Part shown: positions 52,615 to 62,051 of the stretch, piece by piece | How positions within the stretch are numbered: position 1 is the stretch's first letter | Layout: each line of letters starts with the position of its first letter | From: CAKVLS01 sp045638465 | Lineage (GTDB): Bacteria; Bacillota; Clostridia; Christensenellales; UBA1242 | Reading direction: 5' to 3' | NCBI GenBank assembly: GCA_045638465.1 | Contig: JAZUBK010000003.1 | Location: 26,339-90,338 of the forward strand | Length of the DNA stretch: 64,000 nt | Translations under genes and position numbers: made by a program | The notes under the pieces: model-generated | Told to the model about the DNA's origin: nothing | The model's database searches: none | The model's input: only the letters and a program-made list of their open reading frames with translations

Positions 52615-53046
52615 ATGATTATTTTTGGAGCAGACCACGCAGGTTTTGATTTAAAAGAATATCTAAAGACTTATTTATATAACAAAGGCTATGAAATATA
52701 TGATGCAGGTGCGTTTGAAGAGGACGCAAATGATTCTTTTGCACAAATCACTCCAAAAGCAATCAAAGTTTTGAAAGAAAATGCAGATAGCAAAGCAGTT
52801 ATTATTTGCGGCTCTGGTGTTGGCGTTTGTATCGCTAGTAATAGATTCAAAGGTGTATACGCTGCAAATTGCCACACAGTAGACGAAGTAATCAAGGCAA
52901 GAGAGCATAACAATATCAACGTGCTAAATCTTGGTGGTAGGGTTATCTCTAAAGCAAAAGCAAAGAAGATGCTTGATGCTTTCCTTGGTGTAGAGCACCT
53001 TGGTGGCAAATATACAGACCGTATGAAAGCTACTGATAACTATTAA
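52615..53046 (+). CDS. rpiB: Ribose-5-phosphate isomerase B (RpiB/LacAB family)
   Basis: Interconverts ribose-5-phosphate and ribulose-5-phosphate in the pentose phosphate pathway. 143 aa with 'GADHAGFDLKEYL' (residues 5-17), the catalytic Cys in 'IICGSGVGVCIASNRF' (near 63-70), 'AREHNNINVLNLGGRVI' and a C-terminal Arg-containing helix. The LacA/LacB subunits of galactose-6-phosphate isomerase share the fold, but they occur in pairs, and only one gene is present here. Confidence 0.92.
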   Translation: MIIFGADHAGFDLKEYLKTYLYNKGYEIYDAGAFEEDANDSFAQITPKAIKVLKENADSKAVIICGSGVGVCIASNRFKGVYAANCHTVDEVIKAREHNNINVLNLGGRVISKAKAKKMLDAFLGVEHLGGKYTDRMKATDNY

Positions 53047-53088
53047 TCATATACATATTATATAGGCATTTTTTCATATAAATAAGGT

Positions 53089-53751
53089 ATGAAAAAGTGT
53101 CTTTTTTTATTGTTTTGTATACCATTTTTGTTTTGTGGTTGCGGGAGGTATTATACCCTAAAAAGTAAAATCAGCGAGTATAGGGCCTGTTTGTTTTATC
53201 TAAAAAGTGAAGACTTTGTGGCAACATTTACTAGTGGTAAAAGGGAAAAAGAGTTTTATTATAATGGCGTGTCAACTGGTCTTGTGCCTTATGGCGTCAT
53301 AGCGGTAAAGTATCTATCTGACGTAGCAATTGACGAAAAAAGAGAGTATATGCTACTTATAGATTCTTTGCAATATACTGGGGAGTTGGAGTATAACCCA
53401 ATAGATGGTACGTTTGTTGCGGATATTGGCAAAGAAATGACTAAGGACAGTGATATATATTTGAGGTTGTGGGGCGGCGGGATAACAGACCAGGATTATA
53501 TGGAGTGTGTATCAAAAACTTGGATTGATTATAAAGCTGCCTTCAAAATCGCCACAGAATATATGGATAGCAAACTAAGACCATATATAAAAAGCGGCAA
53601 ACTAAATGGTGAGTTTTTTATAAAGTTTGTCGGAGAAAGGGCTTTAGAAAGCGTATCTTACTATATTCAGTTTGTTGGAGAGGATAAAAAGTCCTTTGTT
53701 TGCCTTGTAGATGTGTATAGCGGAAAAGTAACTTATACAAAAGGTTTGTAA
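53089..53751 (+). CDS. Small lipoprotein, unknown (220 aa)
   Basis: Signal peptide II with lipobox 'LFCGC' (Cys19). The mature part is a beta-rich globular domain ('ISEYRACLFYLKSEDFVATFTSGKREKEF', 'DIYLRLWGGGIT', 'YIQFVGEDKKSFVCLVDVYSGKV'). No family recognised. AAGG lies directly before the ATG and is weak; a TATAAA at 53077-53082 sits 6 nt before the ATG, which recalls the leaderless arrangement seen elsewhere, but no -35 is clear. Confidence 0.75.
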   Translation: MKKCLFLLFCIPFLFCGCGRYYTLKSKISEYRACLFYLKSEDFVATFTSGKREKEFYYNGVSTGLVPYGVIAVKYLSDVAIDEKREYMLLIDSLQYTGELEYNPIDGTFVADIGKEMTKDSDIYLRLWGGGITDQDYMECVSKTWIDYKAAFKIATEYMDSKLRPYIKSGKLNGEFFIKFVGERALESVSYYIQFVGEDKKSFVCLVDVYSGKVTYTKGL

Positions 53752-53756
53752 TATAA

Positions 53757-53785
53757 TTGCAACAAAATATTCTTTGTGCTAAAAT
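53757..53785 (+). promoter_or_regulatory. Promoter of the 263-aa membrane protein gene
   Basis: TTGCAA (53757-53762), a 17-nt spacer, TAAAAT (53780-53785) with TG one base upstream. Confidence 0.5.
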
Positions 53786-53803
53786 GCTTTATAGGTAAAT
53801 AAT

Positions 53804-54595
53804 ATGGGAAAAATAATTGCAAAAACAGCTTTAATTACATTTTTGGTTATAATTGTGCTTATTGGTGCGGTAGGCGGTATGTTTATTTGGTTAGCACCCG
53901 AAACTGTAGCAAAATCTTGCGAGAGTCTTGGCTTTGACTCTTTGAGCCTAAAAATGTATGAAAGAACTTATAAAAAAGACAAAACAATCAATAATTTACA
54001 TAGAGTAGTGAATAAATCTATTTTGTTCGGCGATGACAAAACTTTGATAAAATACTATCCAGAGTTTGAAAGGCACGAAGATTATGATAAGTTTATCCAA
54101 GCCTTAGATGAGGCAAATTATGATGAGAAGGCAAAGGTTATTGTAAACCTTAAACTTTCTAACGAAGGTAATAGACTAAAGACAAGGTATGTATCGTCCC
54201 TTGCAAAAGACGACTTTGACAAAGCTTTTACATATGCGGCAAATGATTTGTTTAGCATTAATGTACTTGAAGATAATTTCCACTATTGTATTGTAGGTCT
54301 TGCAAAATATATAAACCAATCTAATGCTGAATTGTTTGGGAACGTAGAAAAAGGCCAAGGCGGTATGTCTGTGGGCGAAATAATTTATGAACGTTATAAT
54401 GAACTAAAGACTTTTTATGACAACTCAACCTTTGAATCAAACTATGAGGCAGCGGTAATGTCTAGTAAGCTTATAGATATGGTGCAATTAATGTTGCTTA
54501 TAGAATCAAAAACTGATGCATGTGCTTATGATAGAGTAGCACTTACTAATGACTTAGAGGCAATTTTTGCCGATTATAAAGAATATATAGCTTAA
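53804..54595 (+). CDS. Single-pass membrane protein with helical repeat ectodomain, unknown (263 aa)
   Basis: One N-terminal membrane helix (about residues 9-31, followed by 'APETVAKSCESLGFDSLSLKMYERTY'), then about 230 residues that look fully alpha-helical, of TPR-like character. No catalytic motif recognised. The protein is probably anchored with its helical part outside. hflX begins 19 nt after the stop with its own AAGGAG, so the two may be co-transcribed. Confidence 0.7.
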   Translation: MGKIIAKTALITFLVIIVLIGAVGGMFIWLAPETVAKSCESLGFDSLSLKMYERTYKKDKTINNLHRVVNKSILFGDDKTLIKYYPEFERHEDYDKFIQALDEANYDEKAKVIVNLKLSNEGNRLKTRYVSSLAKDDFDKAFTYAANDLFSINVLEDNFHYCIVGLAKYINQSNAELFGNVEKGQGGMSVGEIIYERYNELKTFYDNSTFESNYEAAVMSSKLIDMVQLMLLIESKTDACAYDRVALTNDLEAIFADYKEYIA

Positions 54596-54614
54596 ACAAA
54601 AAGGAGAAAAATGT

Positions 54615-55706
54615 ATGGCAAAAACATATGGAACACAAGAATCTCAAGAAAAAGCCGTACTAGTTGGCGTGTCATTTGACAAAACGGTTGTTGATATAGA
54701 ATCAAACCTTGCCGAACTTAAAGGTCTTGCAAAAACAGCAGGGCTAGAGGTTGTAGGGTATTTATTCCAAAACATCAAAGAAAACACCCCGGCAACACTT
54801 ATCGGAAAAGGTAAAGTAGAAGAGGTGGCTTTGGCCGTGCACGAACTTGGCGCTGATGTTGTTATTTTAGATTGCGAGTTGACAGGCTCACAAATAAACA
54901 ACTTACAGGCGGCGGTTAATTGTAAGGTTATCGACAGGTCTATGCTAATACTAGATATATTTGCTGGTAGGGCAACTTCAAATGAGGGTAGATTGCAAGT
55001 TCAACTAGCGCAACTAAAATATACACTGCCTAGGATATCAGGAATAAGCGGAACAAGTGGTAGGTTTGGTAGCGGTGGCGTAGGTATGCGTGGCCCAGGT
55101 GAGACAAAACTAGAACTTGACCGAAGAGTAATCAAAGAAAATGTATATAAACTAGAAAAACAAATAGAGAAACTAAAGGAGCAAAGATATCTTCGCAAAC
55201 AAAACAGAACAAAAAATTCTGTAAAGTCAGTTGCGATTGTTGGCTATACCAATGCTGGTAAAAGTACCCTTATGAACCTTATAACCAAAGCGGGTATTTA
55301 TGCCGATGATAAGCTTTTTGCGACACTTGATACCACAACACGCAGTTTATGGCTAGACAATGGCAAAGAGATATTGCTTACTGATACAGTAGGGTTTATA
55401 GACAAACTCCCTCATGCCTTTATAGATGCTTTTTCTGCAACACTAGAAGAGGCTGCTGGTGCAGACTTGCTTTTGCACGTTGTGGATATTACAAACCCAG
55501 ATTATAGAAATCAAATGGAAGTAGTAAATAAAGTATTGAAAGACTTGGGTGCGGAAAATATCCCTCAAATAGTGGTTTATAACAAGATTGACAAAAACGA
55601 AACCCCATTTGAAGTGCCACAAGATGTGCTTTGTATTTCTGCCAAGAAAAACTTGGGTATAGAAAACCTAAAGAAAGAGATTCAAAATAAACTTTTTAAT
55701 AAATAA
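54615..55706 (+). CDS. hflX: Ribosome-associated GTPase HflX
   Basis: HflX splits stalled or hibernating ribosomes under stress. 363 aa. The N-terminal domain carries 'IGKGKVEEVALAVHELGADVVILD' and the glycine-rich 'GSGGVGMRGPGETKLELDRR' (near 155), followed by a coiled-coil. The G domain has G1 'GYTNAGKSTLMN' (near 210), 'FATLDTTTR', G3 'DTVGFIDKLPH' and G4 'NKID'. It is somewhat shorter than E. coli HflX at the C-terminus, which is normal in Firmicutes. AAGGAG (54601-54606) sets the start at 54615. Confidence 0.94.
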   Translation: MAKTYGTQESQEKAVLVGVSFDKTVVDIESNLAELKGLAKTAGLEVVGYLFQNIKENTPATLIGKGKVEEVALAVHELGADVVILDCELTGSQINNLQAAVNCKVIDRSMLILDIFAGRATSNEGRLQVQLAQLKYTLPRISGISGTSGRFGSGGVGMRGPGETKLELDRRVIKENVYKLEKQIEKLKEQRYLRKQNRTKNSVKSVAIVGYTNAGKSTLMNLITKAGIYADDKLFATLDTTTRSLWLDNGKEILLTDTVGFIDKLPHAFIDAFSATLEEAAGADLLLHVVDITNPDYRNQMEVVNKVLKDLGAENIPQIVVYNKIDKNETPFEVPQDVLCISAKKNLGIENLKKEIQNKLFNK

Positions 55707-55708
55707 CA

Positions 55709-55738
55709 AAAAAATGTGCCATTACGTGCACATTTTTT
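55709..55738 (+). terminator. Terminator of hflX
   Basis: 11-bp perfect stem 55709-55719 / 55728-55738, 8-nt loop, T-run. Confidence 0.85.
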
Positions 55739-55850
55739 TATTCGCCTCAATACAATGGTATATACAGATGAAAAAAAACGATGCACAAAAGAAAAAGTAC
55801 ATAAACACAAAAATAAAAAAACAATAAAAAACTATAAGGAGGAAACTTTT

Positions 55851-56036
55851 ATGCAAGGATTTTTCGGAAGGGGCGACAATGGTTGTGGTGGTGATAACTG
55901 CTGCTGGATCATACTACTTTTGATGCTATGTGGCGGTTGCGGTGGTATGAACCAAACTGTAGACATTTGCACACTTATTTTGCTTTTAGTTATTTTAGGC
56001 AAAGACAATAATGGTTGTGGTAGAACTTGCTGCTAA
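55851..56036 (+). CDS. Cys/Gly-rich hydrophobic small protein (61 aa)
   Basis: A perfect ribosome binding site (AAGGAGG, 55836-55842) 8 nt before the ATG identifies this small gene. The product has two short hydrophobic segments ('WIILLLMLC', 'TLILLLVILG') flanked by clusters rich in Cys, Gly and Asn ('GCGGDNCCW', 'CGGCGG', 'NGCGRTCC'), with nine Cys in all. It resembles small Cys-rich spore or membrane peptides of Clostridia, but no function can be assigned. An ATG at 55755 in the same frame lacks such a site. Confidence 0.7.
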   Translation: MQGFFGRGDNGCGGDNCCWIILLLMLCGGCGGMNQTVDICTLILLLVILGKDNNGCGRTCC

Positions 56037-56064
56037 GCCCAAAAAAGTATGTTTGTTAATTGTA

Positions 56065-56097
56065 TAGAGAGGCATTTTTATGCCTTTCTATTTTTTT
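56065..56097 (+). terminator. Terminator of the Cys-rich gene
   Basis: 11-bp stem 56065-56075 / 56080-56090 with one wobble, TTTT loop, T-run to 56097. Confidence 0.85.
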
Positions 56098-56140
56098 ATA
56101 ACAAATTGCAAATTATTTACCTATATAATAATTATTTTTG

Positions 56141-56169
56141 TTGACAAATTGGCCCATTTAGTATAGAAT
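56141..56169 (+). promoter_or_regulatory. Strong promoter of the 1199-aa surface protein gene
   Basis: TTGACA (56141-56146, perfect), a 17-nt spacer, TAGAAT (56164-56169). The predicted leader is about 90 nt. Confidence 0.7.
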
Positions 56170-56196
56170 AAGCTTGTTTATAGACATTATGATAAG

Positions 56197-56238
56197 ATGA
56201 CAAAATTATATTTGTTATTATATCAGTCATTTTGTCAT
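56197..56238 (+). promoter_or_regulatory. 10-bp inverted repeat in the leader of the 1199-aa gene
   Basis: ATGACAAAAT (56197-56206) and ATTTTGTCAT (56229-56238) are perfect inverse copies 22 nt apart, within the predicted 5' leader and upstream of the ribosome binding site. It could form an RNA stem-loop or be a protein-binding site. No T-run follows, so it is not a terminator. Confidence 0.5.
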
Positions 56239-56266
56239 AATATTACAATCTTAAGGGGAGAAAATA

Positions 56267-59200
56267 ATGAAAAAGATTACTAAGACACTTACTGCAAGTT
56301 TATTAGCAGCAGCTGCAACTGCAAACATCTTCGCCGTACCTGCGTCTCATGTAGCCTATGCAGATCCTGCTAGTACAGAAGTAGTAAAAGGTGACGTAAT
56401 TAGTGTTAAATCTATTCCATCTACTGGTAGAGTAGGTTATCCAGTAATTATTCCTAAAATGGAAGCAAAAGCCATCGGTGGTGGCGCTACTACAATTGGT
56501 TCAATTACTAATATCCAACCTATCGTTACTAGACCAGATGGCAGAAGCGTAACTATCGTAGAGTGCGATATTAACGCAAATGGTGAATATGTAGAACCAG
56601 GCGACGCTACAGCTGCAGGAAAAGCATGGATGTTCAGCCCAGATGTATCTGGTACATATAAACTTGTTTATGAAGGAACTAACGAAAACTCAGTTAAAAC
56701 TGCATCTGAAGTATTCTCTATCAAAGTAACAAGAGAAACTTTTGATATGGCTATCGATCCAAATAGTTCTATTATTATTCCATCTACAGTAGACACAAAC
56801 AAAGATAGATTTACAGGCGGAGTAGTTAAAGAAATTAAACTACCACACCCAACTGTAAAAGACAAAAACGACTTTGTTATCTACGAAAATGGCGTAATTA
56901 ACCCTGTTTTTGCTGAATATGATGCTTTGAAAGCAAATAATGCAAAAACTCCAGAAGAAGAAGAAAGATACGAAGAAATCTTGGCTGATTTTGCTGATCA
57001 CAATATTACAGATGAAGAAATCACTTTGTACAAAAACAGCACACTAAAAGTAACTGTAGAGACTGAAACAAAATCTCTAGATTCTACTGCAGATGCTGGT
57101 AGCGCAGATCTACTACAAAAAGATGGCGATGGATTCTATTTCTTTAGACCAGAACAAGGTACTAACGTTATCCACTATGTTCTATTGTCAAGCAAAGGTA
57201 CAGCACTTCACAGCTTAACAAGAACTGTACTTGGTAGCGATACTTACGACCATACTGCAATTAAACTTGGTTTCTCTGCTGCAGATAGACCAACAACTGC
57301 ATCACTTAACGATAAAGTAAGACTACCTCTTGCTAAAGGTTATAATAAATCTGATGCAAATAGCGCAGTAAACGTAGAAACAATTATCGAAGTAAAACTA
57401 GTAGAAGGTAAGACAAAGACTCCAGTAGAAGTTCAATCAGATGCTGATGGTCTATACTTTATCCCAACTGTTAAAGATGGTGACTACGAAATTACTTACA
57501 ACGTAAAAGATTACTATGGCAACACTGCTACAGCTTATTCTTACAGAATTGAAAACGTAGTTGACGGCAAAGCTCCTACAATGTACATTGTAAAAGCTTT
57601 TGATTACACAACTACTGCTGATGCAATCATCGCTATGCAAAATGCAGAGTATATGATTCCTACAAAAGTAGGCAGAGCAAAAGGCGAAATCATATTCCCA
57701 GCTATGTTTGGTGTTGACAGTGTAGTAGCATACGAAAATTTGACTTTCTATCGTACTATCACTTCTACAAACCTAGATCAATCTATCAACCTTCTAGATT
57801 CAAAATATCTAAAGGCAATTGACGCAGAAGACGTAACAACTATTACTTCAAACGCTCAAAAAGCAGCACACGAAGCTGTTATTAACCTAAATGAAATTGA
57901 TGATGGTAAAAAAGTATTCCCAGCTGGTGATTACACCGTAACTTATACAGTAAGAGACGGTAGCGGTTATTCTGCTTCAAGATCATTTAACTTCACTATT
58001 GAAGAAACTTTTGAAGACACAACTGCTCCAGTTATTACATTTGGTGACAATTTCCCAACTCTAGTTCAAAAAGGCCAAGAAGTTACAATCGCAAAACCAA
58101 CAATCACAGATACAGTTGATGGTAACCTAGAAGTTAACTACTATGTATCAGTTGGTGGAGTAGATGTTGAAATCTTTGCTAACGAAGATGGTAATCTTTC
58201 ATTCAATATGAACCAACTAGTTGGTATGGCAGATGCAACAATCTATGATTATGCACTATCAAATGGTGACAACAAAATTTCAATCAAGGCAGTAGCTGTT
58301 GACGATTATGACAAAACTACAACAGAAAGCCTTTCTATCACAGTAAGAAATGCCGATGATATCCAACAAATCACAATAGCAGATTCTGTTGCTGGTGACT
58401 TTGTAAACGGCCTTCCTACAATCACTAATACTTATAAACAAGGTAGCGTAGTTACTGTTGCTGGTGCAACATTTACAGATAACGATGCTAACCTATCAAT
58501 TATCGTTACAGTAAGAGATGCTGATGGCAATAAAGTAACAGGTGTTAAAGCTATCGGTGCTATCGAAAAGAAAACTGTTGGTCAAAACACAGTATACGCT
58601 CATCCAGGCGTAAAATTCACAGCTTCAAAAGCTCAAAAATATACTGTAACATACACTGCAATTGACGCTGGTAACAACGTAGTTGCATACACAGTACAAC
58701 TTCCTACTATGGCTGATAGTGAAAAACCAGTTATCGTAGGTGTTACATCTGGTAAAGTTTATGAAATCGAACTTGGTCAAAAACTAGACCTTGGTAGAGT
58801 AACAGTTGTTGATAACGTAGACAGTGGCCTTGTTCCTACTATTTCTTGTGATGATCACCCAGAATATGTAAACGGAACAATCTTTGCTCCTACTGAAGTT
58901 GGTACTTACACTGTAAAATATACAGCTCAAGACAACGCAGCTGATCCAAATGCAGCTGATCCTGTACTTGTTGAAGTTATTGTAAAAGATACAACAAAAC
59001 CTACTCTTACAATCAACAACAAAGATTTCTACCCAACAACTATGAAAGAGCAAACAAGTGTTACAAACAATGCTGACTTTGTAGCAATTGAACTTCCATC
59101 ATTCTCTGCAGAAGATGAAACTTTTGACTTTATCTCTGATGCAGCAGCTCTTAATATGTCTGTTAATGCAAAAATCGAAATCGCAGGTCCAGATGGCAAA

Positions 59201-59866
59201 ACATATACTGTAGATAACACAAACAGCAAATATCAAATCACTTATGATGCAACTAAAGATGTTTACAAGTTTGTTCCTACTACAAAAGGTTCTTATGAAG
59301 TAAAATATACTGCAGTTGACGCTAGTGGTAACGAAGCTGAATCTTATACAATCACAGTTATGGTTGGTGACACAGTGCCTCCAAAGGTTGACTACACAGG
59401 CGAACTTAATGCAAACCTTAAAGTTGGCGATGTAGTAAAAATCTACGAAGACAAAATCACAGTTACTGACTATGGTGTAGCTGTAGCAGAAGGTGATGAA
59501 TTAACATTCACAAGCATCACAGTTGAAGATGCTTCTGGCAACACTGTTGACTACAAGAAACTAGGCGATAAAGAAGATATCAGAGCTTATACATTTGATA
59601 AGGCTGGTACTTACACATTGACTATCGTTGGTAGAGACGAAGCTGGTAACCCAAATACTTTTGTTTATAAGTTCAACGTTACTTCTGATGCTTCTACATC
59701 TTCTTTCAAAGATAATGCAACTGGTGTTGTTCTTATCGTAGTATCTCTTCTAATTTTGGCTGGCGTAATCGTTTACTTTGCTCTAAGCAAAAAGAAAACT
59801 TCCCCTAAAAAGACAGTTAAAAAAGTAGAGAAAAAAGAAGTTAAAGCAGAAGAAAACAAAGACTAA
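56267..59866 (+). CDS. Membrane-anchored surface protein with Ig-like (DUF5011-type) repeats (1199 aa)
   Basis: Signal peptide (residues 1-32, ending 'VAYADP'). A long ectodomain with repeated Ig-like units of about 90-110 residues, most starting 'DTTAPVI', 'DSEKPVIVG', 'DTTKPTLTI' or 'DTVPPKVDY' and ending in 'G.Y.V.YTA.D..GN' (for example 'GSYEVKYTAVDASGNE' and 'GTYTLTIVGRDEAGNP'). A membrane helix near residues 1155-1177 leads into a Lys-rich tail. No LPXTG motif. AAGGGGAG (56253-56260) before the ATG and a perfect -35 box suggest high expression, as for an abundant surface layer or adhesin. The exact role is unknown. Confidence 0.87.
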   Translation: MKKITKTLTASLLAAAATANIFAVPASHVAYADPASTEVVKGDVISVKSIPSTGRVGYPVIIPKMEAKAIGGGATTIGSITNIQPIVTRPDGRSVTIVECDINANGEYVEPGDATAAGKAWMFSPDVSGTYKLVYEGTNENSVKTASEVFSIKVTRETFDMAIDPNSSIIIPSTVDTNKDRFTGGVVKEIKLPHPTVKDKNDFVIYENGVINPVFAEYDALKANNAKTPEEEERYEEILADFADHNITDEEITLYKNSTLKVTVETETKSLDSTADAGSADLLQKDGDGFYFFRPEQGTNVIHYVLLSSKGTALHSLTRTVLGSDTYDHTAIKLGFSAADRPTTASLNDKVRLPLAKGYNKSDANSAVNVETIIEVKLVEGKTKTPVEVQSDADGLYFIPTVKDGDYEITYNVKDYYGNTATAYSYRIENVVDGKAPTMYIVKAFDYTTTADAIIAMQNAEYMIPTKVGRAKGEIIFPAMFGVDSVVAYENLTFYRTITSTNLDQSINLLDSKYLKAIDAEDVTTITSNAQKAAHEAVINLNEIDDGKKVFPAGDYTVTYTVRDGSGYSASRSFNFTIEETFEDTTAPVITFGDNFPTLVQKGQEVTIAKPTITDTVDGNLEVNYYVSVGGVDVEIFANEDGNLSFNMNQLVGMADATIYDYALSNGDNKISIKAVAVDDYDKTTTESLSITVRNADDIQQITIADSVAGDFVNGLPTITNTYKQGSVVTVAGATFTDNDANLSIIVTVRDADGNKVTGVKAIGAIEKKTVGQNTVYAHPGVKFTASKAQKYTVTYTAIDAGNNVVAYTVQLPTMADSEKPVIVGVTSGKVYEIELGQKLDLGRVTVVDNVDSGLVPTISCDDHPEYVNGTIFAPTEVGTYTVKYTAQDNAADPNAADPVLVEVIVKDTTKPTLTINNKDFYPTTMKEQTSVTNNADFVAIELPSFSAEDETFDFISDAAALNMSVNAKIEIAGPDGKTYTVDNTNSKYQITYDATKDVYKFVPTTKGSYEVKYTAVDASGNEAESYTITVMVGDTVPPKVDYTGELNANLKVGDVVKIYEDKITVTDYGVAVAEGDELTFTSITVEDASGNTVDYKKLGDKEDIRAYTFDKAGTYTLTIVGRDEAGNPNTFVYKFNVTSDASTSSFKDNATGVVLIVVSLLILAGVIVYFALSKKKTSPKKTVKKVEKKEVKAEENKD

Positions 59867-59875
59867 TAGATAATT

Positions 59876-59907
59876 AAAAGACTAACCTTTATTGGTTGGT
59901 CTTTTTT
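59876..59907 (+). terminator. Terminator of the 1199-aa gene
   Basis: AAAAGACTAACC pairs with GGTTGGTCTTTT (59876-59887 / 59894-59905, one wobble), 6-nt loop, T-run. Confidence 0.85.
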
Positions 59908-60024
59908 TATTTTGTTTTTTATAAAGATTGTACAAAATAACCTTTGGCAACGAAAAAAGAAGTTTTACGGCTAAAAAAACTACTTATTATTTTTTTATAT
60001 TATTTATAATGCTCCGACTGATAG

Positions 60025-60053
60025 TTGCAAAAGTGATAGCAAAATGGTATAAT
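60025..60053 (+). promoter_or_regulatory. Extended -10 promoter of uvrB
   Basis: TTGCAA (60025-60030), a 17-nt spacer, TATAAT (60048-60053), TG one base upstream. No LexA-type palindrome is seen around it. Confidence 0.6.
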
Positions 60054-60085
60054 TTTTTTGTAATATAAAATAATAAAGGAAAAGT

Positions 60086-62041
60086 ATGGAAGAGTTTAGC
60101 TTAAAAAGTAAATACAAACCAGCAGGTGACCAGCAACAAGCAATTGATAGTTTAACTCAGGGTCTAAAAGACGGCCTAAAGTCACAAGTGCTACTTGGTG
60201 TTACTGGTTCTGGTAAAACTTTTACAATGGCAAATATTATCAAGAACGTTGGCAAACCAACGCTTGTTCTTGCGCATAATAAAACTTTGGCTGCTCAACT
60301 ATGCAACGAGTTTAGGGAGTTTTTCCCAGACAATCGTGTAGAGTTCTTTGTTTCATACTATGACTATTACCAACCAGAAGCATATATTGTTCGTAGTGAT
60401 ACTTATATAGAAAAAGATATGAGCATCAACGAAGAAATTGATAAACTAAGACACTCTGCAACTAGTTCCCTTTTAGAGAGAAAAGATGTGATAGTTGTTT
60501 CTTCTGTTTCTTGCATATATGGTTTGGGTGCTCCTGAGGAATATTTCAAACTTCATATTTCAATAAGAGTAGGCGATAAGGTTGATAGAGAACACTTACT
60601 AAGGCGCCTTGTAGAAATAAGATACGAAAGAAACGAAATTGACTTCAAAAGGGGTTGCTTTAGAACAAAAGGCGATGTTATTGATATATTCCCAGCAAGT
60701 AGTTCAGAAAAAGCAATTCGTATAGAACTTTTTGATGATGAAGTAGAAAGAATATGTGAGTTTGATGTAGTATCAGGCAAAAGCACAAGTAATTTATCAC
60801 ACGTTGCAATATATCCAGCATCTCACTATGCAGTAGGTAGCGAAACTTTGGAAAAGGCCCTTAAACAGATTGAGCAAGACAAAGTGGAGCAAGTAAAAGT
60901 TTTTGAAGATAAGCACAAACTTATCGAGGCTCAAAGACTAGACGAACGTACTAGTTATGATATCGAGATGATGCGAGAGATAGGTTATTGCAACGGAATA
61001 GAAAACTATTCTAGATATTTTGACGGCAGAAAACCTGGTCAAGCACCATTTACTTTGCTTGATTATTTTGATGATGATTTTTTACTTATTGTTGACGAAA
61101 GCCACATTACAATACCTCAAGTTAGAGCGATGTACAATGGCGATAGAGCACGTAAAGATAGTTTGGTTGATTATGGTTTTAGGCTTAGGTCTTCATACGA
61201 CAATAGACCTCTAAACTTTGAAGAGTTTAATAATAGGCTAAACCAAACGATATACGTATCTGCAACACCAGCGCCATACGAAATGGGACTTGCAGAAAAT
61301 ATAGCAACCCAAATAATAAGACCAACAGGCCTTTTGGATCCAGAAGTTGAGGTTAGAAAAATCGAAGGCCAAGTTGATGATTTGATCGCAGAGATAAACA
61401 GAGTGACCAAAGAAAATGGTAGGGTTTTGGTTACAACTTTAACAAAAAAGATGGCCGAAAGCTTAACATCATATCTTACTGATTTTGGAATTAAAGTAAG
61501 ATATATGCACTCAGATATTGATACTCTAGAGAGGGTTGAAATAGTAAATAGCCTAAGAAAAGGTGACTTTGATGTCTTGGTCGGAATTAATCTTTTGAGA
61601 GAAGGCCTTGATATTCCAGAAGTTATGCTTGTTGCGATATTAGACGCAGACAAAGAGGGATTTTTGCGTAGTGAAGGGGCATTGATTCAAACGATAGGTA
61701 GAGCTGCAAGAAATAGCAAGTCAAAAGTTATTTTGTATGCAGATAATATGACCGAATCTATGCGTAAGGCAATAACTACCACAAGTGAGCGTAGGGCTTT
61801 GCAAGACAAATACAATAAAGAGCACGGAATTGTGCCAAAAACCATTATCAAAGATATTGCTAAGATGCTGGAGATTAGTAGCAAGGCAAAATCTGACAAA
61901 AAACTTTCTCATAAAGAGATAAAAAATGAAATTGAGAAATTAAAGAAATTTATGGATATGTCAGTCAAAAATCTTGACTTTGAGAGTGCTATTAAACTTA
62001 GAGATCAAATAAGAGATTTGACAAAAGAACTTAACAATTAA
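60086..62041 (+). CDS. uvrB: Excinuclease ABC subunit B
   Basis: Damage-verification helicase-like subunit of nucleotide excision repair. 651 aa. Walker A 'GVTGSGKTFTMAN' (near residue 39), the Tyr-rich beta-hairpin 'YYDYYQPEAYI' (near 92), 'VDESHITIPQVRAMYNGD' (near 337) and 'VGINLLREGLDIPEV' (near 500). The QIGRAAR helicase motif appears as 'QTIGRAARN', and the C-terminal UVR motif as 'LDFESAIKLRDQI'. All elements are intact. AAAGGAAAAG precedes the ATG. uvrA starts 10 nt after the stop, forming the usual uvrB-uvrA operon. Confidence 0.97.
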   Translation: MEEFSLKSKYKPAGDQQQAIDSLTQGLKDGLKSQVLLGVTGSGKTFTMANIIKNVGKPTLVLAHNKTLAAQLCNEFREFFPDNRVEFFVSYYDYYQPEAYIVRSDTYIEKDMSINEEIDKLRHSATSSLLERKDVIVVSSVSCIYGLGAPEEYFKLHISIRVGDKVDREHLLRRLVEIRYERNEIDFKRGCFRTKGDVIDIFPASSSEKAIRIELFDDEVERICEFDVVSGKSTSNLSHVAIYPASHYAVGSETLEKALKQIEQDKVEQVKVFEDKHKLIEAQRLDERTSYDIEMMREIGYCNGIENYSRYFDGRKPGQAPFTLLDYFDDDFLLIVDESHITIPQVRAMYNGDRARKDSLVDYGFRLRSSYDNRPLNFEEFNNRLNQTIYVSATPAPYEMGLAENIATQIIRPTGLLDPEVEVRKIEGQVDDLIAEINRVTKENGRVLVTTLTKKMAESLTSYLTDFGIKVRYMHSDIDTLERVEIVNSLRKGDFDVLVGINLLREGLDIPEVMLVAILDADKEGFLRSEGALIQTIGRAARNSKSKVILYADNMTESMRKAITTTSERRALQDKYNKEHGIVPKTIIKDIAKMLEISSKAKSDKKLSHKEIKNEIEKLKKFMDMSVKNLDFESAIKLRDQIRDLTKELNN

Positions 62042-62051
62042 AGGAAGTTTT

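Noticed and set aside
59907..60085. LexA/SOS box upstream of uvrB
   Set aside because: No palindrome of the GAAC-N4-GTTC type was found near the promoter.
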